Assembly (NCBI GenBank): GCA_965224755.1
Contig: OZ245061.1
Span: 2,294,001-2,358,000, forward strand
Direction: 5' to 3'
From: Hellea sp965224755
Lineage (GTDB): Bacteria > Pseudomonadota > Alphaproteobacteria > Caulobacterales > Maricaulaceae
DNA length: 64,000 nucleotides
The position numbers and the translations under genes were made by a program. A model generated the notes under the pieces. The model saw nothing but the letters and a program-made list of their open reading frames with translations, made no database searches and had not been told where the DNA came from. Shown in pieces: positions 7,663 to 15,848 of this stretch. How positions within the stretch are numbered: position 1 is the stretch's first letter; each line of letters starts with the position of its first letter.

Positions 7663-9351
7663 TTACGCCAAAGCGTCATCAACGTCTAATATTCCGGGCA
7701 GGTTGAGGCCACTGTCCTTGGCGCAATCCACCGCTATATCATAACCGGCATCGGCGTGGCGCATGACCCCTGTTGCCGGGTCGTTCCAGAGCACGCGCTC
7801 AATGCGCCGCGCGGCGTCGTCTGTGCCGTCGGCGCAGATGACCATGCCGGAATGCTGCGAATAGCCCATACCGACACCGCCGCCGTGATGCAGCGACACC
7901 CATGTCGCGCCGGAGGCTGTATTGAGCAGAGCATTGAGCAGCGGCCAGTCGGAGACCGCGTCCGAGCCGTCTTTCATCGATTCTGTTTCGCGGTTGGGCG
8001 AGGCGACAGAGCCCGAGTCGAGATGGTCGCGGCCTATGACGACGGGCGCGCTAAGCTCCCCGCTGCGCACCATTTCGTTGAAAGCGAGGCCCAATTTATG
8101 GCGCTGACCCAATCCTACCCAGCAGATACGGGCAGGCAGGCCTTGGAAGGCAATACGCTCGCGCGCCATATCGAGCCAGTGGTGGAGATGTTCGTCATCA
8201 GGGATAAGCTCTTTAACCTTGGCATCTGTCTTATAAATATCTTCGGGATCGCCCGAAAGCGCCACCCAGCGAAACGGGCCGATCCCCCGGCAAAAGAGCG
8301 GACGGATATAGGCGGGAACAAAACCGGGGAAAGCAAAGGCGTTTTCCAGCCCTGCATCTTTGGCGACTTGGCGAATGTTATTACCGTAATCCAGTGTTGG
8401 AATGCCCTGTTCCCAGAACGCCACCATGGCCGCGACTTGGGTTTTCATTGAGGCTCGCGCGGCCTTTTCAACGGATTTTGGGTCTGTCTCCCTCGCCGCC
8501 TGCCACTGGCTCATTGTCCAGCCTTGCGGGAGATAACCATTAAGCGGATCATGGGCCGAAGTCTGGTCGGTGACCATATCGGGTTTGACGCCGCGCCGCA
8601 GAATTTCGGGAAATATATCAGCGGCATTACCTAACAACCCGACCGATTTAGCTTCGCCTGCCGCCGTCCATTTTTCGATCAAGGCAAGCGCTTCGTCCAA
8701 TGTTTCGGCCTTGGCATCGACATAACCTGTGCGCAGCCGGAAATCTATTCGGGTCGGGTCGCATTCGACGGCAAGGCAGCAGGCCCCGGCCATAACCGCC
8801 GCCAAAGGCTGCGCTCCGCCCATGCCGCCAAGCCCGGCTGTGAGAATCCAGCGGCCTTTCAGATTACCGTCATAATGCTGCCGCCCAGCTTCGACAAAAG
8901 TTTCATATGTGCCCTGCACAATACCTTGCGTGCCGATATAAATCCACGACCCCGCCGTCATCTGGCCATACATCATCAGGCCCTTTTTATCGAGTTCGTT
9001 AAAATGATCCCAATTGGCCCAAGCGGGCACCAAATTGGAATTGGCGATTAACACGCGCGGGGCGTCTGTATGGGTACGAAAGACCCCGACCGGTTTGCCG
9101 GATTGCACCAACAAGGTTTCGTCTTCTTCCAAGGTTTTTAAACTGGCAACGATTTTGTCAAAATCTTCCCATGTCCGCGCGGCCCGGCCAATGCCGCCAT
9201 AGACGACTAGCTCATGCGGGTTCTCGGCCACATCGGGATGAAGATTATTCATCAACATCCGCATCGGTGCTTCGGTCAACCAAGACTTGGCCGTGATCTC
9301 GGAGCCTGTAGCAGGGTAAATATCGCGGCTGTTTTTACGAGACTTTGTCAT
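7663..9351 (-). CDS. hutU: Urocanate hydratase
   Basis: 562 residues from the ATG at 9351; an in-frame TTG at 9357 is less likely. Signatures are YGGIGRAARTW (51-61), the NAD-binding loop GLGGMGGAQP (173-182) and the active-site region GLPARICWVGLGQRHKLG. It converts urocanate to imidazolonepropionate, using tightly bound NAD as electrophile. It is the last gene of the leftward hutI-H-G-U operon and its start overlaps the hutG 3' end by 17 bases, so the order follows cotranscription rather than pathway step. The 3' flank (7499-7662) holds no gene. Confidence 0.97.
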   Translation of the reverse strand: MTKSRKNSRDIYPATGSEITAKSWLTEAPMRMLMNNLHPDVAENPHELVVYGGIGRAARTWEDFDKIVASLKTLEEDETLLVQSGKPVGVFRTHTDAPRVLIANSNLVPAWANWDHFNELDKKGLMMYGQMTAGSWIYIGTQGIVQGTYETFVEAGRQHYDGNLKGRWILTAGLGGMGGAQPLAAVMAGACCLAVECDPTRIDFRLRTGYVDAKAETLDEALALIEKWTAAGEAKSVGLLGNAADIFPEILRRGVKPDMVTDQTSAHDPLNGYLPQGWTMSQWQAARETDPKSVEKAARASMKTQVAAMVAFWEQGIPTLDYGNNIRQVAKDAGLENAFAFPGFVPAYIRPLFCRGIGPFRWVALSGDPEDIYKTDAKVKELIPDDEHLHHWLDMARERIAFQGLPARICWVGLGQRHKLGLAFNEMVRSGELSAPVVIGRDHLDSGSVASPNRETESMKDGSDAVSDWPLLNALLNTASGATWVSLHHGGGVGMGYSQHSGMVICADGTDDAARRIERVLWNDPATGVMRHADAGYDIAVDCAKDSGLNLPGILDVDDALA

Positions 9352-10132
9352 ATGCAATCTCTTCTAAGGTCTTGAGAATGGTTTGAAGATGGGGCCGAAT
9401 ATGGGCGGCTCTTGCCGAATCGTAATTCCACGGCGGGGCGCCGTCTATATAGGTGGATTGGGTCAGCTCCATCTGGATGGCGTGAATGCCGTTTTCAGGC
9501 TGGCCATAATGCCGCGTTGTCCAGCCGCCTTTAAAACGGCCATTGACGACGCAGCTATATCCTTCAGCCACTTTGCAGATATTAGCGGCGGCTTGCTCAA
9601 AGGCAGAGCCGCAGCTCTTACCGTCATTTGTGCCGATGTTAAAATCAGGGAGTGTGCCTTCAAAAAGAAAAGGCGCTTCGGCTTTGATCGAATGGCAGTC
9701 ATAGAGCAAGGCGGTGCCGTGCCTTGCGCGCACCCGCGCAATTTCCGCCTCAAGCGCGGCGTGATAGGGCGCATGAAATTTTAGTCTTCGGCGTTCAATT
9801 TCAGCCGTATTGGGTTCACAATCTTTTTTATAGATCGGCTGATTATCAAAATCTATCAACGGGCACAGGCTCGTTGTGTTTTGCCCCGGATAGAGGCTTT
9901 GCCCTGATGGGTCGCGATTAGCGTCAATGACATAGCGGTGATAGGCCGCTCTCACGATTGTCGCATTATCGATCAAACCTTCATAAAGTCGATGCACATG
10001 CCAATCCGTATCGGCAAGCGCGCGGCCTCTATCATTCAGGCCTAGGAAAATATCTTCCGGCACGAATAATCCCGTATGCGGCATAGCGAGGATGAGCGGA
10101 CTATCGCCTTGTGATATTTCTACGAGGTTCAT
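9335..10132 (-). CDS. hutG: N-formylglutamate deformylase
   Basis: 265 residues of the N-formylglutamate amidohydrolase family, with zinc-site motifs PHTGLFVP near the N-terminus, DTDWHVHRLYEG, and DCHSIKAEAPFLFEG in the middle. It hydrolyses N-formylglutamate to glutamate and formate, the last step of the HutF branch of histidine catabolism. That fits with hutF encoded across the divergent promoter. The start overlaps the hutH stop by 4 bases, and the 3' end overlaps hutU. This indicates a tightly coupled operon. Confidence 0.95.
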   Translation of the reverse strand: MNLVEISQGDSPLILAMPHTGLFVPEDIFLGLNDRGRALADTDWHVHRLYEGLIDNATIVRAAYHRYVIDANRDPSGQSLYPGQNTTSLCPLIDFDNQPIYKKDCEPNTAEIERRRLKFHAPYHAALEAEIARVRARHGTALLYDCHSIKAEAPFLFEGTLPDFNIGTNDGKSCGSAFEQAAANICKVAEGYSCVVNGRFKGGWTTRHYGQPENGIHAIQMELTQSTYIDGAPPWNYDSARAAHIRPHLQTILKTLEEIAYDKVS

Positions 10133-11673
10133 TTAGCTGAAAGCCGAAAGTCAGGCAGGCCGCCGCCAGCCTCAACAATGGCGCGAGATTTAATTAACTG
10201 CGTAGCAATAGCCAGATCAGGCGCAAGGAAACGGTCTTCTTCCAATCGAGGCACATCTTGGCGCAGGCGGGAGATAACGTCTTGTAATACCTTACTGGTT
10301 TTAAGCGGCGTGCGAAACTCCACGCCTTGAGCGGCGCAAAGAAGCTCAACACCGAGAATGCCGGAGAGGTTAGCATTCATCCGCCATAACCGCCTTGCCC
10401 CATGCGCCGCCATAGAGACATGATCTTCCTGATTGGCGCTGGTCGGGGTGGAATCTGTCGAGCAGGGATTGGCGAGATGCTTATTCTCGCTCATGAGTGC
10501 CGCCGTTGTCACTTCGGCGATCATATAACCGGAATTCAGCCCCGGATCAGGGGTCAGGAAGGGCGGCAGATCAAAGCTAAGTGTTGGATCAACCATGAGC
10601 GCAACGCGGCGCTGCGCGATAGAGCCGATCTCGGCAATAGCGAGGGCCATCTGGTCAGCGGCGAAGGCCACAGGCTCAGCGTGGAAATTACCGCCGGAAA
10701 CAATACTATTGGTCTCGCTGAGCACTAAAGGATTATCGGTCACGGCATTGGCTTCGATAACCAGCGTTTTTGAGGCCATGCGCAGAAGGTCAATACAGGC
10801 CCCGGTGACTTGCGGTTGGCAGCGGATACAATAGGGGTCTTGCACCCGCGTGTCGTCTTCGCGGTGGCTATCGCGAATTTCAGAACCGTCGAGTAAACCG
10901 CGCATGGCGGCGGCAGTTTCAATCTGCCCACGATGGCCGCGCAGACTGTGAATTTCCGCAAGCAGCGGCGCGGTCGAGCCCATAATGGCGTCGGTCGAAA
11001 GCGCAGAGGTGACAATCGCGGCTTCGGCATTACGCCAAGCACCAAATAAAGCGGCTAAAGCGTAAGCGGTCGAAAATTGCGTGCCGTTGATAAGCGCCAA
11101 ACCTTCTTTCGCGCCCAGCGTAATCGGGGTGAGCCCCGCGCGTTTTAAGGCTTGCGCCGCCGGCATAGTTTTGCCCTGATATTCAGCCTCTCCTTCGCCG
11201 ATCATAGCGGCAGCCATATGGGCAAGCGGGGCAAGATCGCCGGACGCGCCGACCGAGCCTTGGGCAGGCACAAGCGGGGTGACGCCTTTCTCTAGCATGT
11301 CTTCGATCAGCTTAATGAGGTCCCAGCGCACACCGGAAGCCCCGCGCCCCAAGGAGAGGAGTTTTAAGGCCATCATCAGGCGCGTAATCTCTGTTTCGGT
11401 TGCCATTCCAACGCCGCAGCAATGGGACAAGATCAGATTGCGCTGCAATTTAGCTGTATCCTTGGCGGCGATTTGGACGCTAGCCAGTTTTCCAAATCCC
11501 GTATTGACGCCGTAAACAGGGTCGCCTTGTTTAACCGCGGCGCTGATTTGCGCGGCGGCCGCCTCGACGGCTGGCTTGGCAGCGCGGTCGAGTTTCGCAG
11601 GCCGCCCCGAACGGTAGAGCGTTTCAAGCTCGCTTAGGGTGACGTGGCCCGGCTTAAGAATAATATGAGTCAT
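10129..11673 (-). CDS. hutH: Histidine ammonia-lyase
   Basis: 514 residues, the family length. The autocatalytic MIO triad Ala143-Ser144-Gly145 sits in GSVGASGDLAPL, and the substrate-site Tyr lies in YGVNTGFG (54-61). It deaminates L-histidine to trans-urocanate. The start overlaps the hutI stop by 4 bases (ATGA) and the stop overlaps hutG by 4 bases. Nothing unusual is visible in the protein. Confidence 0.98.
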   Translation of the reverse strand: MTHIILKPGHVTLSELETLYRSGRPAKLDRAAKPAVEAAAAQISAAVKQGDPVYGVNTGFGKLASVQIAAKDTAKLQRNLILSHCCGVGMATETEITRLMMALKLLSLGRGASGVRWDLIKLIEDMLEKGVTPLVPAQGSVGASGDLAPLAHMAAAMIGEGEAEYQGKTMPAAQALKRAGLTPITLGAKEGLALINGTQFSTAYALAALFGAWRNAEAAIVTSALSTDAIMGSTAPLLAEIHSLRGHRGQIETAAAMRGLLDGSEIRDSHREDDTRVQDPYCIRCQPQVTGACIDLLRMASKTLVIEANAVTDNPLVLSETNSIVSGGNFHAEPVAFAADQMALAIAEIGSIAQRRVALMVDPTLSFDLPPFLTPDPGLNSGYMIAEVTTAALMSENKHLANPCSTDSTPTSANQEDHVSMAAHGARRLWRMNANLSGILGVELLCAAQGVEFRTPLKTSKVLQDVISRLRQDVPRLEEDRFLAPDLAIATQLIKSRAIVEAGGGLPDFRLSAK

Positions 11674-12875
11674 TCTGCGCCTCCAAAGATACGCTTATAT
11701 AAGGGATTAAGCCCCATGCGATAGGAGAGTTCGGCGGGGTGTTCGGCATCCCAGATAGCAATATCGGCCCGCATGTCTTTGGCCAGAGTGCCGCAATCCG
11801 TTAGTCCCAAAGCTTGTGCGGCATTACGGGTTGTGCCTACCAGAGCCTCTTCAGGGGTTAAGCGAAAGAGCGTGCACCCCATATTCATGGCCAGCAAAAT
11901 CGAGGTTAGCGGCGATGTGCCCGGATTGCAATCCGTCGCTACTGCCATGGGCACACCGGCTTTTCGGAAAGCCTCAATCGGCGGCAACTGTGTTTCACTC
12001 AGTGCATAAAACGCTCCGGGGAGCATCACGGCAACGGTTCCTAACTCCGCCATGGCGGTCACGCCGGCCATATCCAAAAATTCGAGATGGTCGGCGGATA
12101 GAGCGCCATAACCCGCCGCCAGTTTTGCGCCGCCCATATTTGAGAGCTGTTCGGCATGGAGTTTTACAGGGAGTCCGAGTGCTTTAGCGGCGTCAAAGAC
12201 CCGCGTGATTTGGACTGTAGTAAAGCCTATTGTTTCGCAGAACCCGTCAACGGCATCGACTAAACCTTCGGCGTGGGCGGCGTTTAAAACCGGGATGCAG
12301 ACCTCGTCAATATAAGCGTCCGCATCGTCTTTATATTCAGCAGGCAATGCGTGAGCGCCGAGATATGTCGTGCGAATTCTAATCGAGCGTTTTTCGCCGA
12401 TGCGGCGGGCGACGCGGAGCATTTTAAGTTCGTTCGCTTCATCGAGCCCATAGCCCGATTTAATTTCGAGTGTGGTCACGCCTTCGGCGATGAGCGCGTC
12501 CACCCGTTTCAGAGCGCTCGCAAGCAGACTCTCTTCATCGGCCTCGCGCGTAGCTTTGACGGTCGAGACGATGCCGCCTCCCGCCCGCGCGATGTCGGCA
12601 TAGCTCGCGCCTTCAAGCCGCATTTCAAATTCGCGGGCGCGGTTGCCGCCGTGAACGATATGGCTGTGGCAATCTATCAAAGCAGGGGTGATGAGCCTAC
12701 CGCCCATGTTGTCCGCGGGCCAATCTTTATACTTAGCTGGCAAGTGATCCATCGATCCGCACCAAGCAATATTACCATTCGATAGGACCAAAGCTCCATT
12801 CGCGATCAGGCCATATGGCTCTCCACCGGGAACCATAGTTGCCAAAGCGGCATGAGTAAGAAGCCTGTTTTGCAA
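11670..12875 (-). CDS. hutI: Imidazolonepropionase (probable TTG start)
   Basis: 401 residues if translation starts at the TTG at 12875. Family homology begins there (LTHAALATMVPGGEPYGLIA), no ATG lies between the promoter and residue 14, and longer in-frame starts would lie inside or beyond hutF. Metal-binding motifs are DCHSHIVHGGNR (His70, His72), KLHAEQLSN and ATDCNPGTSP. The enzyme opens imidazolonepropionate to N-formimidoylglutamate. It is the first gene of the leftward operon; its promoter spans 12912-12940, so the leader is only about 30 bases. Confidence 0.93.
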   Translation of the reverse strand: MQNRLLTHAALATMVPGGEPYGLIANGALVLSNGNIAWCGSMDHLPAKYKDWPADNMGGRLITPALIDCHSHIVHGGNRAREFEMRLEGASYADIARAGGGIVSTVKATREADEESLLASALKRVDALIAEGVTTLEIKSGYGLDEANELKMLRVARRIGEKRSIRIRTTYLGAHALPAEYKDDADAYIDEVCIPVLNAAHAEGLVDAVDGFCETIGFTTVQITRVFDAAKALGLPVKLHAEQLSNMGGAKLAAGYGALSADHLEFLDMAGVTAMAELGTVAVMLPGAFYALSETQLPPIEAFRKAGVPMAVATDCNPGTSPLTSILLAMNMGCTLFRLTPEEALVGTTRNAAQALGLTDCGTLAKDMRADIAIWDAEHPAELSYRMGLNPLYKRIFGGAE

Positions 12876-12889
12876 GTCGCGATCCGTTC

Positions 12890-12917
12890 TTGATTTTAAT
12901 ATGCGCACACTTATTAT
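12890..12917 (+). promoter_or_regulatory. hutF promoter
   Basis: TTGATT (12890-12895), a 16-base spacer and TATTAT (12912-12917, five of six consensus bases). The -10 lies inside the hut operator, so both divergent promoters share one switch. The hutF start at 12955 lies about 37 bases downstream of the -10. Confidence 0.5.
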
Positions 12918-12932
12918 GTCTGCACATAATAA
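12911..12932. promoter_or_regulatory. Palindromic hut operator between divergent hutI and hutF promoters
   Basis: Two perfect 9-base arms, TTATTATGT and ACATAATAA, flank a CTGC spacer. The palindrome overlaps the -10 regions of both divergent promoters. The ATGT...ACAT symmetry suits a GntR/HutC-family dimer, and hutC is the second gene of the rightward unit. The palindrome is seen directly; binding by HutC is inference. Confidence 0.75.
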
Positions 12933-12940
12933 TCTGTCAA
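12912..12940 (-). promoter_or_regulatory. hutI promoter
   Basis: On the minus strand a consensus -35 TTGACA (12940-12935) is followed after 17 bases by ATAATA (12917-12912), or after 16 bases by CATAAT. The operator fills the spacer and -10, so repressor binding would exclude RNA polymerase. Confidence 0.6.
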
Positions 12941-12954
12941 GGCGGACATTGGGA

Positions 12955-14319
12955 ATGCAGACACTTTGGGCAAAGCAGGCTTTGACAGCAAGGGGTTGGC
13001 AAAAAGATGTTGCGCTTACGATTGGTGATGACGGGGTCATTTCTGACATCACCGCAAACGCCAAGCCGATAGGGGAGCGCATCGGCATTTTGCTTCCTGC
13101 CCCCGCCAATGTGCATAGCCATGGGTTTCAGCGGGCTATGGCCGGTATGACCGAGCGGCGCGGCGCTGACCCGGCCGATAATTTCTGGGCGTGGCGGAAA
13201 TTGATGTACCGTTTTCTCGATCAACTTACCCCGGATGATATCGAAGCCATCACGGCCTTTGTGCAGATGGAGATGCTCGAAGCGGGCTATGCCGCCAGCG
13301 CCGAATTTCATTACCTGCATCACCAAACGGGCGGCGCGCCCTATGACGACATCGCCGAGTTATCGGCGCGTATAGTAGCGGCGGCCCAGCAAAGCGGTAT
13401 CGGCCTGACTTTGCTGCCCGTGCATTATGAACAAGGCGGCTGCGACGGGCGAGGCTTAGCAGCCGGGCAAGTGAGGTTTGGTAATGATATTGACGCCTAT
13501 GCCAAACTCTATGGCGGGGCTAAGGCGAAAATTACGCAATTACCGGATGATGCCACTATAGGGGTAGCGCCGCATTCTCTGCGCGCCGTAAGCCGGGAAA
13601 GCCTTAGGCAGCTAGAAAAGTTCGCACCTGAAAGCCCCTTCCATATTCATATCGCCGAACAAATTGGCGAGGTGGACGAAGTGATGACGGCTTATGGCGC
13701 GCGGCCCGTCAAATGGCTTTACGACAATCATAGCGTTGATGAACGCTGGTGCCTGATCCACGCCACCCAAATGCAGCCCCATGAAACAGAAATGGTGGCT
13801 ACATCCAAAGCTGTGGCAGGTTTATGTCCGATGACCGAAGCCAATCTCGGCGACGGTATTTTCGACGGCGTTCGCTATTTAAACCATGGCGGGCGTTTCG
13901 GCATGGGTTCGGATTCCAATATTCGTATCTCTTTATGTGAAGAATTGCGGCTGCTCGAATATTCGCAGCGCTTGCGCCATAAAGCCCGCGCGGTTCTGGC
14001 CACGGAAGACGCCTCAACAGGACGTGTGTTGTTTGAAGGCGCGGCCAAGGGCGGAGCGCAGGCAGCTGGGCGCAATAGCGGCGCGATTGAAATGGGCCGT
14101 TTGGCCGACCTTATGGCGCTGGACGCCAATGCTACGGACCTCGCGGGACGGCAGGGGGATATGCTACTCGATAGTTTTATCTTCGCGGGAGATAAATCCA
14201 TGATTACCGATGTCTGGGCCGCTGGGCGGCATTTGGTCAAAGACGGAAGACACAAAAAACGAGGTGATATTACATCGAATTACCAAACCTGTATCGCCTC
14301 GCTGAAAGCGCGTCTATGA
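12955..14319 (+). CDS. hutF: Formimidoylglutamate deiminase
   Basis: 454 residues from the ATG at 12955, chosen because it follows the promoter, has an AAGG site upstream and matches the family start (MQTLWAKQAL). Amidohydrolase metal ligands are in NVHSHGFQRAM (His54, His56), HIHIAEQIGEVDEV and MGSDSN. It converts N-formimidoylglutamate to N-formylglutamate plus ammonia, the substrate of HutG. The stop overlaps the hutC start by 4 bases. Confidence 0.95.
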   Translation: MQTLWAKQALTARGWQKDVALTIGDDGVISDITANAKPIGERIGILLPAPANVHSHGFQRAMAGMTERRGADPADNFWAWRKLMYRFLDQLTPDDIEAITAFVQMEMLEAGYAASAEFHYLHHQTGGAPYDDIAELSARIVAAAQQSGIGLTLLPVHYEQGGCDGRGLAAGQVRFGNDIDAYAKLYGGAKAKITQLPDDATIGVAPHSLRAVSRESLRQLEKFAPESPFHIHIAEQIGEVDEVMTAYGARPVKWLYDNHSVDERWCLIHATQMQPHETEMVATSKAVAGLCPMTEANLGDGIFDGVRYLNHGGRFGMGSDSNIRISLCEELRLLEYSQRLRHKARAVLATEDASTGRVLFEGAAKGGAQAAGRNSGAIEMGRLADLMALDANATDLAGRQGDMLLDSFIFAGDKSMITDVWAAGRHLVKDGRHKKRGDITSNYQTCIASLKARL

Positions 14320-15017
14320 GGCCGCCCGTCTCACCGACATGGCAAAGCATTCAGGCCGAAGTTACCCGCCGGATTTCACAGCGGATTTGGCGCCCGGGCG
14401 AATTGATCCCTGGCGAAGTTGACCTCGCCGCTGAATTTGGCTGCGCCCGCGCGACGGTCAACCGGGCTTTGCGTCAATTAGCCGAGGCCGGCATTCTTGA
14501 TCGCCGCCGCAAGGTGGGAACACGGGTCGCTCTGCACCCCGTGCGCAAGGCGACGCTTGATATTTCAATAACCCGCCGCGAGGTCGAACAACGCGGCGCT
14601 ATATATACGCATATATTATTGGAAAGGCGGCTAAGCTCTTCTCCCGCCATAATTCAAAGCCAAATGCAGCTAGCCAGAACCGCCAAACTCCTTCATCTGC
14701 GCGCCTTACATATGGCGGATGACCGCCCGTTTCTCTATGAAGACCGTTGGGTCAATACTGAAACGGTTCCCGATGCGCTGCACATTGATTTTAAAGCCAT
14801 AAATGCCAATGAATGGCTGGTTCAAAATGCGCTGTTCACAACAGGAGACATCACTTTTTCGGCCGCAAATGCATCTGATACTGAAGCCAAACTATTAAAC
14901 TGCGAGCCCGGAGATGCGATTTTTATCGTCAACCGTATCACCTGGAACGGCCCCGAGGCCATAACCGCCGTGAGGCTCGCTTATGCGCCGGGGTTTCACA
15001 TGCAAACGACGATATAG
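14316..15017 (+). CDS. hutC: Histidine utilization repressor
   Basis: 233 residues: a GntR-type winged helix (about 10-75, with LAAEFGCARATVNRALRQLA at 38-57) and a UTRA domain that in HutC proteins binds urocanate. Translationally coupled to hutF. It is expected to repress both hut transcripts at the 12911-12932 palindrome and release on urocanate. The second GntR/UTRA protein in the window (4154-4897) is a separate paralogue for amino sugars. Confidence 0.93.
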   Translation: MRPPVSPTWQSIQAEVTRRISQRIWRPGELIPGEVDLAAEFGCARATVNRALRQLAEAGILDRRRKVGTRVALHPVRKATLDISITRREVEQRGAIYTHILLERRLSSSPAIIQSQMQLARTAKLLHLRALHMADDRPFLYEDRWVNTETVPDALHIDFKAINANEWLVQNALFTTGDITFSAANASDTEAKLLNCEPGDAIFIVNRITWNGPEAITAVRLAYAPGFHMQTTI

Positions 15018-15040
15018 CCACCTTCCCCTGCGCCATCATT

Positions 15041-15715
15041 CTATTTCGATGCCCCGAACCGACCTTTAAAAAATCGGCTAATCGCATTACCTTGCTTTGT
15101 AATATGCTCCTGCGCGGTCTCGGCATGATCGCTGATAGTTTGCGCTGCATCGCTGATTTCATCACCAATTTTATCCGCAACAGGATCAACATGTTTATGC
15201 TTTAACCTACGCAGCCACCTATAGATGCGCAGTAAAATTAAGAACAAGATCGTTAAAAATACGATGTTAAACCAAGGAATCAATAAAGTCTTCGGCCCGG
15301 CGACGCGCTTAACTTTATAGGCATTTGGATAGGCCGAGAATAATTTTACTCGCCAGCCATAATGGCTCACCGCAACCCAGATGTCATCTTGCTTGGCCAA
15401 ATCTTGAGCCGCCGCATTAAGGTCACTACTGTCGAATTTAAAATAAGGCGGAAAAGACCAATTTGTATCTTCATTGCGATAGACTCGGGCTTTACCATTT
15501 GGCCGGGTTGCATTGATAAAGCGAACATCGCGCGTTTCTTTTGCCTGCGTTCCGGCATCAGGTTTATCCCAAAACCAGTCGCCATCTTTAATATCCATAC
15601 GTTTAACATCGGTACCGACAATTTGAACAATATCCCGCGACGGCAGAAAATAACTCAGGAAAACGACCACAAACAGAATCAAGACCAGAGTAAAAATGCG
15701 TTTAATCCATTTCAT
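15041..15715 (-). CDS. DUF1523 family membrane protein
   Basis: 224 residues. An N-terminal hydrophobic helix (about 8-25) is followed by a soluble domain with family-typical strings (DVKRMDIKDGDWFWDKPD, FINATRPNGKARVYRNEDT, VSHYGWRVKLFSAYPNA), a second membrane segment (about 145-168) and a basic amphipathic tail. The soluble domain probably lies in the periplasm. DUF1523 is largely an alphaproteobacterial family with no known function. It converges on hutC with a gap of about 23 bases. Confidence 0.85.
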   Translation of the reverse strand: MKWIKRIFTLVLILFVVVFLSYFLPSRDIVQIVGTDVKRMDIKDGDWFWDKPDAGTQAKETRDVRFINATRPNGKARVYRNEDTNWSFPPYFKFDSSDLNAAAQDLAKQDDIWVAVSHYGWRVKLFSAYPNAYKVKRVAGPKTLLIPWFNIVFLTILFLILLRIYRWLRRLKHKHVDPVADKIGDEISDAAQTISDHAETAQEHITKQGNAISRFFKGRFGASK

Positions 15716-15848
15716 AACGTCTCTCCTATCATATTCTAGGGATTAGGCCCTATTATTCTATCGTTTTATGGCTAGGCAGTTCTGGAGTTATAGCCGCGAC
15801 AAAAACCCCATATATTCTTAAACCTTATGCCCTTATAAGCCTGACTTG

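Noticed and set aside
7756..8451. 231-codon plus-strand frame inside hutU
   Set aside because: It is antisense to a clear urocanate hydratase and rich in residues caused by high GC; no family features.
12901..12954. Upstream ATG (12901) as the hutF start
   Set aside because: It lies within the promoter and operator; homology begins at 12955.
12876..13109. Long in-frame extension of hutI
   Set aside because: It would cover the operator and the start of hutF; the family N-terminus begins at the TTG at 12875.
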